From contig NZ_JACHLY010000001.1 of the NCBI RefSeq assembly GCF_014204715.1, positions 310,001 through 374,000 of the forward strand: a DNA stretch of 64,000 nt. The letters run 5' to 3'. The DNA comes from Streptomonospora salina (lineage in GTDB: Bacteria; Actinomycetota; Actinomycetes; Streptosporangiales; Streptosporangiaceae). Every line of letters starts with the position of its first letter. The stretch's first letter is position 1. Positions 25,760-33,011 of this stretch are shown in pieces. Below the pieces are notes generated by a model. It made no database searches. It had not been told where the DNA came from and was given only the letters and a program-made list of their open reading frames with translations. The position numbers and the translations under genes were made by a program.

Positions 25760-25851
25760 TCCCGACCCGTTCTTCATATCAGCGCATCATTACAGCGCGA
25801 TGATCACTCGCCGACACTGGCGGCCAGGTTTCGGCGAAGGAGGCAAGGTCC

Positions 25852-26967
25852 ATGGTGGAGGGGTTCACCGCAGCACTGCGCGCACTGGTCGAGGCGGAGT
25901 CGCCGTCAGCGGACCTGCTCGCGGTCGAGGAGTGCGGGGATCGCCTGGCCGCTGTCGGCGAGTCGATCACCGGCGCGGCACCGGAGCGCATCCCCCTGGA
26001 GGGCGGCCCTTCGGCGCTGATGTGGCGCCGGGGCGAGGAGGACGCGCCCGGACGGGTCCTGCTGCTGGGCCACCGCGACACCGTGTGGCCGCGGGGCACG
26101 GCCGCGCAGCGCCCGATGGCCGCCGAAGGCGGTCGGATCCGCGGCCCCGGCGTCTTCGACATGAAGGCGGGACTGCTCGTGGGCCTGTACGCCCTGGCGC
26201 GGCTGGATCCGCGGGTGCCGGTCACACTGCTGGTCACCGGCGACGAGGAGATCGGCTCAGCGTCCAGCCGCGAGCTGATCGAGGCCCAGGCGCGCGAATG
26301 CCAGGCGGTGCTCGTGCTCGAAGGGGCGGCCGAGGGGGGCGCGCTCAAACGCGCCCGCAAGGGATGGTCGATCTACACCCTGCGCTGCCGGGGCCGCTCG
26401 GCCCACGCCGGGTTGGAGCCGCACAAGGGCGCCAACGCCCTGGTGCGCATGGCCGAGCTCGTCGCCGAGGCGGCGCGCATCGAGGCCCCCGACCGGGGGC
26501 TGACCGTCACACCGACGCTGGCGCAGGCCGGCCAGACCGTCAACACCGTCCCGGACTGCGCCGAGCTCCACCTGGACGTGCGCGCCGCCCGCTCCGCCGA
26601 CCAGCACAGCGTCGACGGCACCATCCGCGCCCTGGCCGCAGCTCCGGGCGAGGTCGCGGTGGAGGTCGAGGGCGGGCGCAACCGGCCGCCGATGGAGGAG
26701 GACGCGGCGGCCGCGTTGCTGGAGAGGGCCGCTCGCCACGCCCGCGAGCTGGGCGAGCGGCCGTTGGAGTCGGCAGCCGTGGGCGGCATCTCCGACGCCA
26801 ACCTCTGCGCCGCCATGGGGGTGCCCACCCTCGACGGCCTGGGCGCTGTGGGCGGGGGACCCCACGCCGAACACGAGTGGGTGGACATCGACGCCACCCT
26901 GCACCGGATTCCGCTGATCTCGGCGCTGGTGGACGGCCTTGCCGAACACCCGCTTCCGGACCGCTGA
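25852..26967 (+). CDS. M20 family peptidase, carboxypeptidase G2-like
   Basis: 371 residues. The metal-binding core reads LLLGHRDTVWPRGTA (His-x-Asp), GPGVFDMKAGLLVGL (bridging Asp) and VTGDEEIGS (catalytic Glu and metal Glu). The lid has RGRSAHAGLEPHKGANALV. This is the carboxypeptidase G2/glutamate carboxypeptidase branch, which releases a C-terminal acidic amino acid from an acylated substrate; no signal peptide is seen. GAAGGAGG precedes ATG 25852. Being the first gene of the plus-strand half and 17 bases from the next, it probably cleaves an imported acyl-amino acid. Confidence 0.86.
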   Translation: MVEGFTAALRALVEAESPSADLLAVEECGDRLAAVGESITGAAPERIPLEGGPSALMWRRGEEDAPGRVLLLGHRDTVWPRGTAAQRPMAAEGGRIRGPGVFDMKAGLLVGLYALARLDPRVPVTLLVTGDEEIGSASSRELIEAQARECQAVLVLEGAAEGGALKRARKGWSIYTLRCRGRSAHAGLEPHKGANALVRMAELVAEAARIEAPDRGLTVTPTLAQAGQTVNTVPDCAELHLDVRAARSADQHSVDGTIRALAAAPGEVAVEVEGGRNRPPMEEDAAAALLERAARHARELGERPLESAAVGGISDANLCAAMGVPTLDGLGAVGGGPHAEHEWVDIDATLHRIPLISALVDGLAEHPLPDR

Positions 26968-26984
26968 AGGGACGTGAGAGTCAA

Positions 26985-27305
26985 ATGCCCGACACCGAAC
27001 CCCCCGTTCGCGACGCCGGATTCGAGGAGGACCCCCGCTACCGCACGGCCAAGCGGGAACTCGCCATCGCGCTGGCCTACTGGGTCGCGTTCACCACGGC
27101 CGTCACCGCGACGGCCTGGCTCCTGGGCGGCCACAAGACCGCCGACGAGTTGACCTTCGTACTGGGCTTCCCCGCCTGGTTCTTCTGGTCCGTACCGGTG
27201 ACTTGCCTGGTCTTCTCCGGCATCGCCTACGTGCTCGTCCGCCGCTTCTTCACCGACATCCCCCTTTCCGCCGACGGCGACGCCGGCGGGCCCGAAGAAA
27301 GGTAG
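26985..27305 (+). CDS. DUF997 (YhdT-like) small membrane protein
   Basis: 106 residues with two membrane helices (LAIALAYWVAFTTAVTATAW and FWSVPVTCLVFSGIAYVLV) connected by GFPAWFFW. YhdT-like proteins are regularly encoded directly before a sodium:solute symporter of the PanF type, as here, where the symporter starts 5 bases after the stop. It is likely a symporter accessory subunit. ATG 26985 follows a weak GGGACGTGAG site. Confidence 0.85.
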   Translation: MPDTEPPVRDAGFEEDPRYRTAKRELAIALAYWVAFTTAVTATAWLLGGHKTADELTFVLGFPAWFFWSVPVTCLVFSGIAYVLVRRFFTDIPLSADGDAGGPEER

Positions 27306-27310
27306 TCGCC

Positions 27311-28816
27311 ATGCGCTGGGGCATTCTCATCCCGATCCTGCTTTACGCCGTCGTGCTCCTGGCGATCGCCTGGTGGAGCTTCCGGCGGCGCCAGGCGGTC
27401 GCCGAAGGACGCAAGACCGAGCACTACTACATGGGCGGCCGCTCGCTGGGCTGGATGCTGCTGATGTTCACGCTCCTGGCCAGCGGCGCCAGTGCGGGCA
27501 CGTTCATCGGCGGTCCCGGGCTCGTCTACGGCGAGGGCTACGGCTGGATCCTGGTGTCGGTCTTCCAGGTGCCCACGGCTTTCATCGCGCTGGCGGTGCT
27601 CGGCAAGAAGTGGGCCATCGTGGGGCGCAAGCTGGGCGCGCTGTCGATCGTGGAAATGCTGCGCCACCGCTACGAGAACCCGGTCGTGGTCGTCCTCAGC
27701 TCGCTGGGCATCGTGGTCTTCCTGTCCGCGTACATGGTGCCCCAGTTCGTCGGCGGCTCCCGGTTGCTGGAGGCGGCCACCGGCGCCGACTACCGGGTGG
27801 TGCTCATCTGCCTGGCGGCGCTCGTCGCGGTCTACACGACCTTCGGCGGCTTCCTCGCCGACGCCATGAGCGACGTGCTGCAGGGCGTCATCATGCTCGT
27901 GGGCGCCGTAGTGGTGTGGGTGGCGCTGCTCAGCGCCGCCGGCGGCATGGGCGCCGTCAACGACCAGGTGATGAGCACAGCGCCGGAGCTGTTCACGCTG
28001 CCCGGTCCGGGCGGGTTCACGCCGCAGATGATCGCCTCCTACTCGCTGCAGCTGGGCCTGATGTTCGGCGTCCTTCCGCACCTGGCGGTGCGGGCGATGA
28101 GCTACCGCGATTCCCGCTCGGTGCACACCGCGATGAAGGTCGGCCCGCTGGTGATGACCGTCATCACGCTGGGTTTTCTGACCATGGGCATGATGGCGCG
28201 CTACTACCACCCCGACATGGAGGTCGGCGACCTGGCGCTGCCGACGACCATCGTCGAGGTGCTGCCCGCGGGCGTCGCCGGCGTGCTCTTCGCTGCGCCG
28301 CTCGCCGCGGTGATGTCCACGGTCGACGCGATGATCCTGGTCGTCGCCGGCACCATCATCCGCGACCTCTACACCGCCTACGTCAATCCGCGCGTCAGCG
28401 ACGGCCGCACTTCGGCGATCACCTCGGCGACCACGCTGGGTCTGACGGCACTGGTCCTCGTGCTGGCCCTGAATCCGCCCGACTACCTGGAACTGCTGGT
28501 CATTTACGCCATCGGCGGCCTGGAGACGGCGTTCTTCTTCCCGCTGGTGCTGGGGCTGTACTGGAAGCGCGCCAACGCGCTGGGCGCCGGGCTGGGGATG
28601 GCCGGCGGGATGGCCTGGTACACGGTCGTCAACAACTGGGCGCCGGAGCTGGCCCTGGGAATGTTCCCGATCGCGACGTCCTCGGCCGTCGCCTTGGCAC
28701 TGTTCCTGCTGGGCAGCTACCTGGGGCCGCCGCCGCGACGCGAGGTCCTGGTGAAGTTCTGGGGCACTCAGGCCGAGATCGACAGACTGGGCGACGCCGC
28801 ACGTCCCGCCCGCTGA
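27311..28816 (+). CDS. Sodium:solute symporter (SSS family, PanF-like)
   Basis: 501 residues with about 13 membrane helices. EHYYMGGRSLGWMLLMFTLL is the SSS N-terminal signature, followed by ASGASAGTFIGGPGLVY lining the sodium and substrate path; FAAPLAAVMSTVDAMILV contains the conserved Na+-site serine/threonine segment. It is the last gene of the three-gene plus-strand unit and, with DUF997, forms the uptake system for the compound hydrolysed by the M20 enzymes. Cargo is unknown; acyl-amino acids or cyclic amides fit the neighbours. Confidence 0.88.
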   Translation: MRWGILIPILLYAVVLLAIAWWSFRRRQAVAEGRKTEHYYMGGRSLGWMLLMFTLLASGASAGTFIGGPGLVYGEGYGWILVSVFQVPTAFIALAVLGKKWAIVGRKLGALSIVEMLRHRYENPVVVVLSSLGIVVFLSAYMVPQFVGGSRLLEAATGADYRVVLICLAALVAVYTTFGGFLADAMSDVLQGVIMLVGAVVVWVALLSAAGGMGAVNDQVMSTAPELFTLPGPGGFTPQMIASYSLQLGLMFGVLPHLAVRAMSYRDSRSVHTAMKVGPLVMTVITLGFLTMGMMARYYHPDMEVGDLALPTTIVEVLPAGVAGVLFAAPLAAVMSTVDAMILVVAGTIIRDLYTAYVNPRVSDGRTSAITSATTLGLTALVLVLALNPPDYLELLVIYAIGGLETAFFFPLVLGLYWKRANALGAGLGMAGGMAWYTVVNNWAPELALGMFPIATSSAVALALFLLGSYLGPPPRREVLVKFWGTQAEIDRLGDAARPAR

Positions 28817-28867
28817 ACCGCCGCCTTCGGCACCTCGCCGAGGCCGGTCCGGACGGCCTCCTCACCC

Positions 28868-28950
28868 GGTGCCCGGGGGCGTGGCGTTCCCTCTCGCGCC
28901 CCCGGGCACCGGGCCGCGGCTCCCCCGCCGGAAGAAGCGGCGGGGGAGCC
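28868..28950. terminator. Two tandem terminator hairpins
   Basis: A 14-bp perfect stem (28868-28881 with 28897-28910) and a 12-bp perfect stem (28918-28929 with 28939-28950, arm GGCTCCCCCGCC) follow the symporter gene and precede the convergent gene ending at 29066. Being symmetric they can stop transcription from both sides. Confidence 0.7.
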
Positions 28951-29065
28951 GCCGCCTCGGCCGGCGGGAGCCTGATCCGGAATGTGCCGCTGCACGAGGT
29001 CGCGCAGCCAGACGTCGACCGGCGACATCGCCACCGCTTGGACGGAGGCGAGCCGCGGCCCGCGC

Positions 29066-29479
29066 TCAGTCCGCGCCGGACGGACCGCCGCCGCGCCGGT
29101 CGAGCTGCTCACGCAGAGCCTCCCAGTCGCTCCTGCGCGCCATGACTCGATATACCGGCAGCGACGTGGTCGTTCGCCGCCCCACCGTCATCGTCAGCCG
29201 TGTGCCGCCGGCATCGAGGCGCGCCTGCGGACGGATCCCGGTCCGGGCCAGTCGGCCCCGCATCATGGGCACTATCAGTTCCGTCGGAGTCAGGATGAAA
29301 TAGGGCATGCGGACGTAAAGGATCCCGAAGAACAGGGCGATCACACCGGGGACGAGCGCGGACATCCCCTCATTACCGCCGACGGTCGCCCAGAGCCAGA
29401 TGCCGAGACCGCAAGTGCCGATGCCCAGCGCCAGGAACATGCCGCAAAGCCACCAGGCGATCCGTACCGTGACCGTCAC
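29066..29479 (-). CDS. Membrane protein with PH-like domain
   Basis: 137 residues. Two hydrophobic helices at the N-terminus (WLCGMFLALGIGTCGLGIWL and LVPGVIALFFGILYV) are followed by a cytoplasmic domain with PYFILTPTELIVPMMRGR and a TRLTMTVGRRTTTSLPVYRV pattern, like bacterial PH (bPH) domains of small actinomycete membrane proteins. The function is unknown. It is convergent with the symporter and stops the chromosomal part before the CRISPR array. Confidence 0.65.
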   Translation of the reverse strand: MTVTVRIAWWLCGMFLALGIGTCGLGIWLWATVGGNEGMSALVPGVIALFFGILYVRMPYFILTPTELIVPMMRGRLARTGIRPQARLDAGGTRLTMTVGRRTTTSLPVYRVMARRSDWEALREQLDRRGGGPSGAD

Positions 29480-29623
29480 GCTCTTCTCACCGCTTCCACG
29501 GGCGACCGGCTCCGCCGATCAGGGACCTTCAGGCAAAGCCTGATTCTAAGGGAGGCCGGAACCCCGTCGCCACCCGGCCCCGACCGCTTCCGGTCATGGT
29601 GGCGACGCGCCATCGCCCCACCT

Positions 29624-29898
29624 GGGACCGTCCCCCGGGTGTGCGGGGAGCACGGCCGTATGCGCAGCCTTCTCAACCGGCGCGAGGGACCATCCCCGCG
29701 TGCACGGGGAGCACGGCCGCCACCGGCGCGTGCGTGCTGGTGCTGCTGGGACCATCCCCGCGTGCACGGGGAGCACGCCAGCCCTTCGCCGGCGAGCACG
29801 TTGGCGGCGGGACCATCCCCGCGTGCACGGGGAGCACTCCCCGCCGTCCTGCCTGCTGGCGGTGTAGTCGGGACCATCCCCGCGTGCACGGGGAGCAC
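29624..29898 (-). CRISPR. Short type I-E CRISPR array, 5 repeats and 4 spacers
   Basis: Four identical 29-base repeats lie at 29686-29714, 29748-29776, 29809-29837 and 29870-29898. On the plus strand each starts GGGACCATCCCCGCGTGC and ends CGGGGAGCAC. A degenerate 30-base repeat with several changes lies at 29624-29653. Spacers are 32, 33, 32 and 32 bases. The internal CCCCGCG/CGGGG dyad is typical of I-E repeats. The worn repeat marks the trailer, so the leader is on the right and the array is read on the minus strand. No cas gene is present in the window. Confidence 0.95.
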
Positions 29899-29931
29899 AC
29901 TGAATGACCTGCGCCTTCGCCAACCCTATAG
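29899..29931 (-). promoter_or_regulatory. CRISPR leader-proximal sequence
   Basis: The 33 bases next to the youngest repeat recur with one mismatch beside the solo repeat at 32924-32952 (positions 32953-32985). Conservation directly at the repeat border is what the integration machinery needs, so this is most likely the functional leader edge. Beyond it the two loci share nothing. Confidence 0.65.
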
Positions 29932-30115
29932 GCCGTTTTCCTTCACTTCCCCAGAAACCGACAAAAGCCCCACGCTGCTGCAGCTCGCTCCGCCCCGGCC
30001 CCGTTCCGGTCGCTGCAGCGCGAATGGAGGCGCCGCCGCCCGGTCGAAGCTCCCCTCCTGTCCCCATCGCTTGATCGAGCCGCCCCAACGGTCTCCGTGA
30101 TCGCGGGGGACGCGA

Positions 30116-30242
30116 TCCCGCCGCCGGTGGGGCCGGAGTCGTTGTAGCAGTGGGTGCACTCCAGCGGGCATTTGCGCGTGAGGTCCAGCCAGAGTGTGTC
30201 CAGAGGGGGTGTGGTCGCCGGTTCGGGAAGAGCGGTGGTCAT
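30116..30242 (-). pseudogene. Truncated radical SAM protein, N-terminus only
   Basis: From ATG 30242 (with AACGAGG directly before it) the product reads LDTLWLDLTRKCPLECTHCY then NDSGPTGG. CPLECTHC is the CxxxCxxC iron-sulfur motif of radical SAM enzymes, and this start is typical of SPASM peptide-modifying members found beside actinomycete XRE/ATPase gene sets. After about 42 residues the family pattern stops and the frame becomes meaningless. The rest of the gene (about 300 residues) was lost between here and the CRISPR leader. Confidence 0.7.
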
Positions 30243-30407
30243 TCCTCGTTCCTCTCGCTGTGATGACCGGGCCGCGACGCGGGGATGGCAGCGGCGCGGT
30301 CCCGGCGGCCGGACGGCCCTCGTCGCGCCCGGCCGGTGCGCTCGGTCTCTCGGTCGGCGCGTACTCCTTTCGTCATGGCCCGGGAGCGGACGTGTCGGCG
30401 GTGGGGG

Positions 30408-30686
30408 CTAATTCGGGTGCTGCGTGTCGTGCCAGTGCTGCCAGGCGGTTTCCTGCTCCTCCAGCCACGTCCACAGTTCGGCGGGGCGTATCCATCCCGC
30501 GTGCCGGTCGCACACGCCGTGAGCGGTGGCGTCGGCGGGGGCGGGCCAGCGGCGGGTGGCGGTCCAGTACCACCCGCCGGGGGTGGGTTCGCACGTGATG
30601 TGCCAGGTGGCGCCGAAGCGGTGGTTGAGGTATCCGTGCGGGTCGTGGCCGCCGGGGCCGAGTTGGGCGTCGGGGATAGCGATCAT
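30408..30686 (-). CDS. Small hypothetical protein, 92 residues
   Basis: The frame starts with ATG 30686, overlapping the stop of the ATPase gene (ATGA). The product is rich in Trp and His (HGYLNHRFGATWHITCEPTP, GGWYWTATRRWPAP, AELWTWLEEQETAWQHWHD). The family is unrecognised, but such short Trp-rich proteins are common in the XRE/ATPase gene sets of actinomycetes. Coupling to the ATPase supports that it is real. Confidence 0.6.
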   Translation of the reverse strand: MIAIPDAQLGPGGHDPHGYLNHRFGATWHITCEPTPGGWYWTATRRWPAPADATAHGVCDRHAGWIRPAELWTWLEEQETAWQHWHDTQHPN

Positions 30687-31153
30687 CGCGCGTGCTCCCG
30701 TGCCGTGCGGGCGCTTGCGCTGTCGGGCGTGCCGGTCGGTGTCGGGGTGAGGCTGAGCGTGAAGGAGATCCCGTTGCCTCCCGGCAGTGGTTGCCAGGTG
30801 TCGGCGAAGGCCTCGACCAGTGCCAGGCCGCGCCCGTGATCGTCGGTGATAGAGGTTCGTGCGCGCTCGGGCCGGGTGGTGGCGCCCGCGTCCTGGACGA
30901 CGAGGGTCAGGGTGTGCCGGTCGGCGTGGACGTGGACGGTGAAGGTGGATCCGGGGGCGCCGCTGGGCGTGTGGGCGAGCGCGTTGGTGGCGGTTTCCGA
31001 CAGCAGGAGCACGGATGTGGCGGTGGTCGCGTCGGGGATGCGTCCGGGGGTGCGGGTGAGGGTGTCCTCCAGCCAGCGGCGGGCGGTGCCGACCTGGTCC
31101 GGGGTGCCGGGGAAGGTGCGGGCGACCAGGATTCCGGGGGGCGTGAGTGTCAT
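30683..31153 (-). CDS. ATP-binding anti-sigma-like protein (HATPase_c_2)
   Basis: 156 residues of a GHKL-type ATPase domain like RsbW/AbaA-neighbour proteins. The N box is LLLSETATNALAHTPSGAPG, G1 is LVVQDAG and G2 is DDHGRGLALVEAFADTW. It has no kinase phospho-acceptor domain. Start ATG 31153 overlaps the upstream gene by 4 bases, and its stop overlaps the downstream gene. Together with the divergent XRE/DUF397 pair it makes the WhiJ-type gene set spread through Streptomyces and relatives, usually tied to developmental control. Confidence 0.82.
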   Translation of the reverse strand: MTLTPPGILVARTFPGTPDQVGTARRWLEDTLTRTPGRIPDATTATSVLLLSETATNALAHTPSGAPGSTFTVHVHADRHTLTLVVQDAGATTRPERARTSITDDHGRGLALVEAFADTWQPLPGGNGISFTLSLTPTPTGTPDSASARTAREHAR

Positions 31154-31458
31154 CGGTGCACTCCCGCCGTGGTGGGGGCCGGGTGGGCCAGGTCGGGGCG
31201 GGTGGCCAGCAGTCGCCGGACCGCGCTGCACAGCTCGGCCGTGCCGTCGTCGGAGACGGGCAGCACAGGGGGCTCGGGGGCGGGCTGCATCGCCAGGTAC
31301 GGACGTGCACCGCGCGGACGGCGAGCGCGGCGTCGGCGCCAGGGCGCTGGGGAGACGGACCGTTGGTGGGGTCGCCATCCGGGCGCGGCCTCGTTCTCGG
31401 CTTTCGCGGCTTCCCGGACGGTCCAGCACGCCGGGACCGCTGCTGCAAAGTTCGTCAT
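31150..31458 (-). CDS. Hypothetical protein, 102 residues, first gene of the ATPase set
   Basis: The frame begins ATG 31458 (TNFAAAVPACWTVREAAKAE) and ends in an ATGA overlap with the ATPase gene, which is the main support. The middle is arginine-rich; the second half (VSDDGTAELCSAVRRLLATR PDLAHP) looks like a short helical domain. No family is recognised. Its promoter must lie in the 99-base gap shared with the XRE gene. Confidence 0.5.
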   Translation of the reverse strand: MTNFAAAVPACWTVREAAKAENEAAPGWRPHQRSVSPAPWRRRRARRPRGARPYLAMQPAPEPPVLPVSDDGTAELCSAVRRLLATRPDLAHPAPTTAGVHR

Positions 31459-31486
31459 GCTGTCCAGCCTGAAGACAGGAAGGTAG

Positions 31487-31516
31487 ATCCCATAGATCTC
31501 ACAAAGATCGTGGGAT
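31487..31516. promoter_or_regulatory. Imperfect dyad between divergent XRE and ATPase genes
   Basis: ATCCCATAGATCT (31487-31499) and AGATCGTGGGAT (31505-31516) are near mirror images around a short centre. They lie between the divergent genes, 42 bases before the XRE start, a fitting place for autoregulation by the XRE protein. Confidence 0.45.
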
Positions 31517-31557
31517 TTGCCGTACGAACATGGGATCGCGCCGGTAGCGTTTGAGGC

Positions 31558-32322
31558 ATGCCCCCTACTTTGTTCTCCGCTGCCCTCACCAAGTTTCGCG
31601 AACTGGCAGGGTTAACACAGCTCCAGCTGGCCGGCCGGAGCGGCACCGCGCATTCCAGCGTCAACCGCTGGGAAAACGGCGGTTCGCTGCCCAAGCGGGA
31701 TAATGCGGAAAGCCTTGATGCTGCCCTAGACGCCAACGGGGAGTTGCTTGCCGCGTGGCGTCGTTCGACTACTGGAACGGGGCTACCGGAGTGGGCTCGC
31801 ACGCTGGACGCGATCGAGCGCGGAGCGCGTCACCTCTCCATTGCCGCACCGTCCTTGGTACCTGGCTACTTGCAGTGTGAGGAGTACGCGCGGTTCGTTT
31901 TCGCCTCCGGTCAGCCGTTCGCGGAATCTGATGAGCTAGACCGGCTTACCAACCTGAGATGCCAGCGGCTCAGGGATCTTCCCCAGCTCAGCATCACCGC
32001 TGTGTTCCCACTGTCCGCTGTGGCGGGCGTCCCTACCGCAATCGCTCAACAGCAGGCCCGGTACCTGGTGGAATGGGCTGATACCGATAGGGTTGCGGTC
32101 CATGTGGTACCGAGCGGTTCGACGATGCCCGTTCCCACGTCGCCGCTCATGCTCTTCCGCCTTCGTAGCGGGGAACAGGTCGTCACTAGTGACTACGCGG
32201 ACGGTAGTGTGACCTTGGATCCCGACACGCACGAGCGCATGGGCACGCTGTTCACGACGGCTTTGGCTGCCTCCCTACCGGGCGATCTATCAGTTGCAGC
32301 ATTGAAGGACATCTACTCATGA
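31558..32322 (+). CDS. XRE family regulator with DUF5753 (WhiJ/Scr1-like)
   Basis: 254 residues. The Cro/C1 helix-turn-helix spans about 8-60 (KFRELAGLTQLQLAGRSGTA then HSSVNRWENGGSLPK). The rest is DUF5753, marked by SLVPGYLQCEEYARFVF, LRCQRLRD and the C-terminal LFRLRSGEQVVTSDYADGSV. This pair of domains defines the large WhiJ-like family. The stop overlaps the start of the DUF397 gene (ATGA). Base composition is noticeably less G/C-biased than the neighbours, consistent with acquisition by transfer. Confidence 0.9.
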   Translation: MPPTLFSAALTKFRELAGLTQLQLAGRSGTAHSSVNRWENGGSLPKRDNAESLDAALDANGELLAAWRRSTTGTGLPEWARTLDAIERGARHLSIAAPSLVPGYLQCEEYARFVFASGQPFAESDELDRLTNLRCQRLRDLPQLSITAVFPLSAVAGVPTAIAQQQARYLVEWADTDRVAVHVVPSGSTMPVPTSPLMLFRLRSGEQVVTSDYADGSVTLDPDTHERMGTLFTTALAASLPGDLSVAALKDIYS

Positions 32323-32495
32323 GTGACTGGCACACCTCTAGCTACTCCCCCAACGGTTCCAACTGCGTAGAGGTCCGGGAGACGCCTGAAACCGTGGACG
32401 TCCGGGACACTCAGAACCGCGCGGTCGGGCATCTCACCTTCGATGCGGCGGAGTGGACGGCGTTCCTGGACGAGGTTCGTTCCGGTCGGCTGTAG
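32319..32495 (+). CDS. DUF397 protein
   Basis: 58 residues: WHTSSYSPNGSNCVEVRETP, VDVRDTQNR and FDAAEWTAFLDEVRSG are the three signatures of DUF397. These small proteins are nearly always encoded directly after a WhiJ-type XRE gene, as here with a 4-base overlap, and are thought to act as its partner. It ends before a clear terminator at 32519. Confidence 0.93.
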   Translation: MSDWHTSSYSPNGSNCVEVRETPETVDVRDTQNRAVGHLTFDAAEWTAFLDEVRSGRL

Positions 32496-32518
32496 ACCTC
32501 CCTCCTGGCTCGACCTGA

Positions 32519-32545
32519 CCCCTTCGGCTTCGGCTGAGGGGGTTT
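32519..32545 (+). terminator. Terminator after the XRE-DUF397 pair
   Basis: A 10-bp stem (32519-32528 with 32533-32542, including G-T pairs) is capped by a TTCG tetraloop and followed by TTT. It stands 24 bases behind the DUF397 stop. Confidence 0.65.
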
Positions 32546-32677
32546 CGTCATGCCAGGGGGTGTGTGCGGCGTCGGGTGCGGGTCCGCGCAGGTCCCGGGA
32601 AAGTCGTCGTTGACCCTGGGTGCGGCTGATCGAAGGATCGGGGGTGTCGGTTCGCCGGTTGTGGGGCGAGGGTTGGC

Positions 32678-32920
32678 GTGGATCTGTCGGCGGGTATGCG
32701 GGCGGTGCTGGACCGGGTGGAAGCGGCGGACTATCCGGCCTGGCGGCGACAAGTCGAGCGGGCGGGCCACTGTGGGGCGCCGGTGCGGGTGCGGAGCTCG
32801 GCTGCGGCGGTGGATCGGGCTACGGGTCAGGTGCGGGCGGAGTACTCCTCGGCCGATCAGCCGGACGGGACGCTTCTGGTGGCGTGCGGGGATCGGCGGG
32901 CGCGGGATGTAGACGCTGTC
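32678..32920 (+). pseudogene. Replication initiator (RepSA-like), N-terminal fragment
   Basis: From GTG 32678 the text MRAVLDRVEAADYPAWRRQV, ERAGHCGAPVRV, AAVDRATGQVRAEYSSADQP and GTLLVACGDRRA matches the N-terminus of actinomycete rolling-circle replication initiators of integrated plasmids (usual pattern: W..Q....GGC..PI.L......D..TG......T...P.G.L...C.NRRA). The gene stops making sense right after the CGDRRA zinc-binding start and runs into a solo CRISPR repeat at 32924. About 400 residues are missing. Confidence 0.6.
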
Positions 32921-32923
32921 GCT

Positions 32924-32952
32924 GGGACCATCCCCGCGTGCACGGGGAGCAC
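32924..32952 (-). CRISPR. Solo CRISPR repeat with duplicated leader edge
   Basis: The 29 bases are identical to the repeats of the array at 29624-29898 but stand alone: no second repeat is found 61 bases to the left. The right side carries the same leader edge (32953-32985, one mismatch). It is either a collapsed array or a leader with one repeat awaiting spacers. Confidence 0.9.
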
Positions 32953-33011
32953 ACTGAACGACCTGCGCCTTCGCCAACCCTATAGATCGGTGATGGGGGT
33001 TTGCCGAGGGG

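Noticed and set aside
24048-27305. A 1085-residue open frame over the PucR/M20 region
   Set aside because: Low-complexity Arg/Gly text in its body; only its last 106 residues, in the DUF997 frame, are a real protein starting at 26985.
29476-29898. Open frames through the CRISPR array with repeated VLPVHAGMVP-like peptides
   Set aside because: The repeated peptide is merely the translated CRISPR repeat.
30408-32495. cas genes or a defence island next to the CRISPR array
   Set aside because: The genes are an ATPase/XRE/DUF397 set with no nuclease, helicase or Cas motifs.
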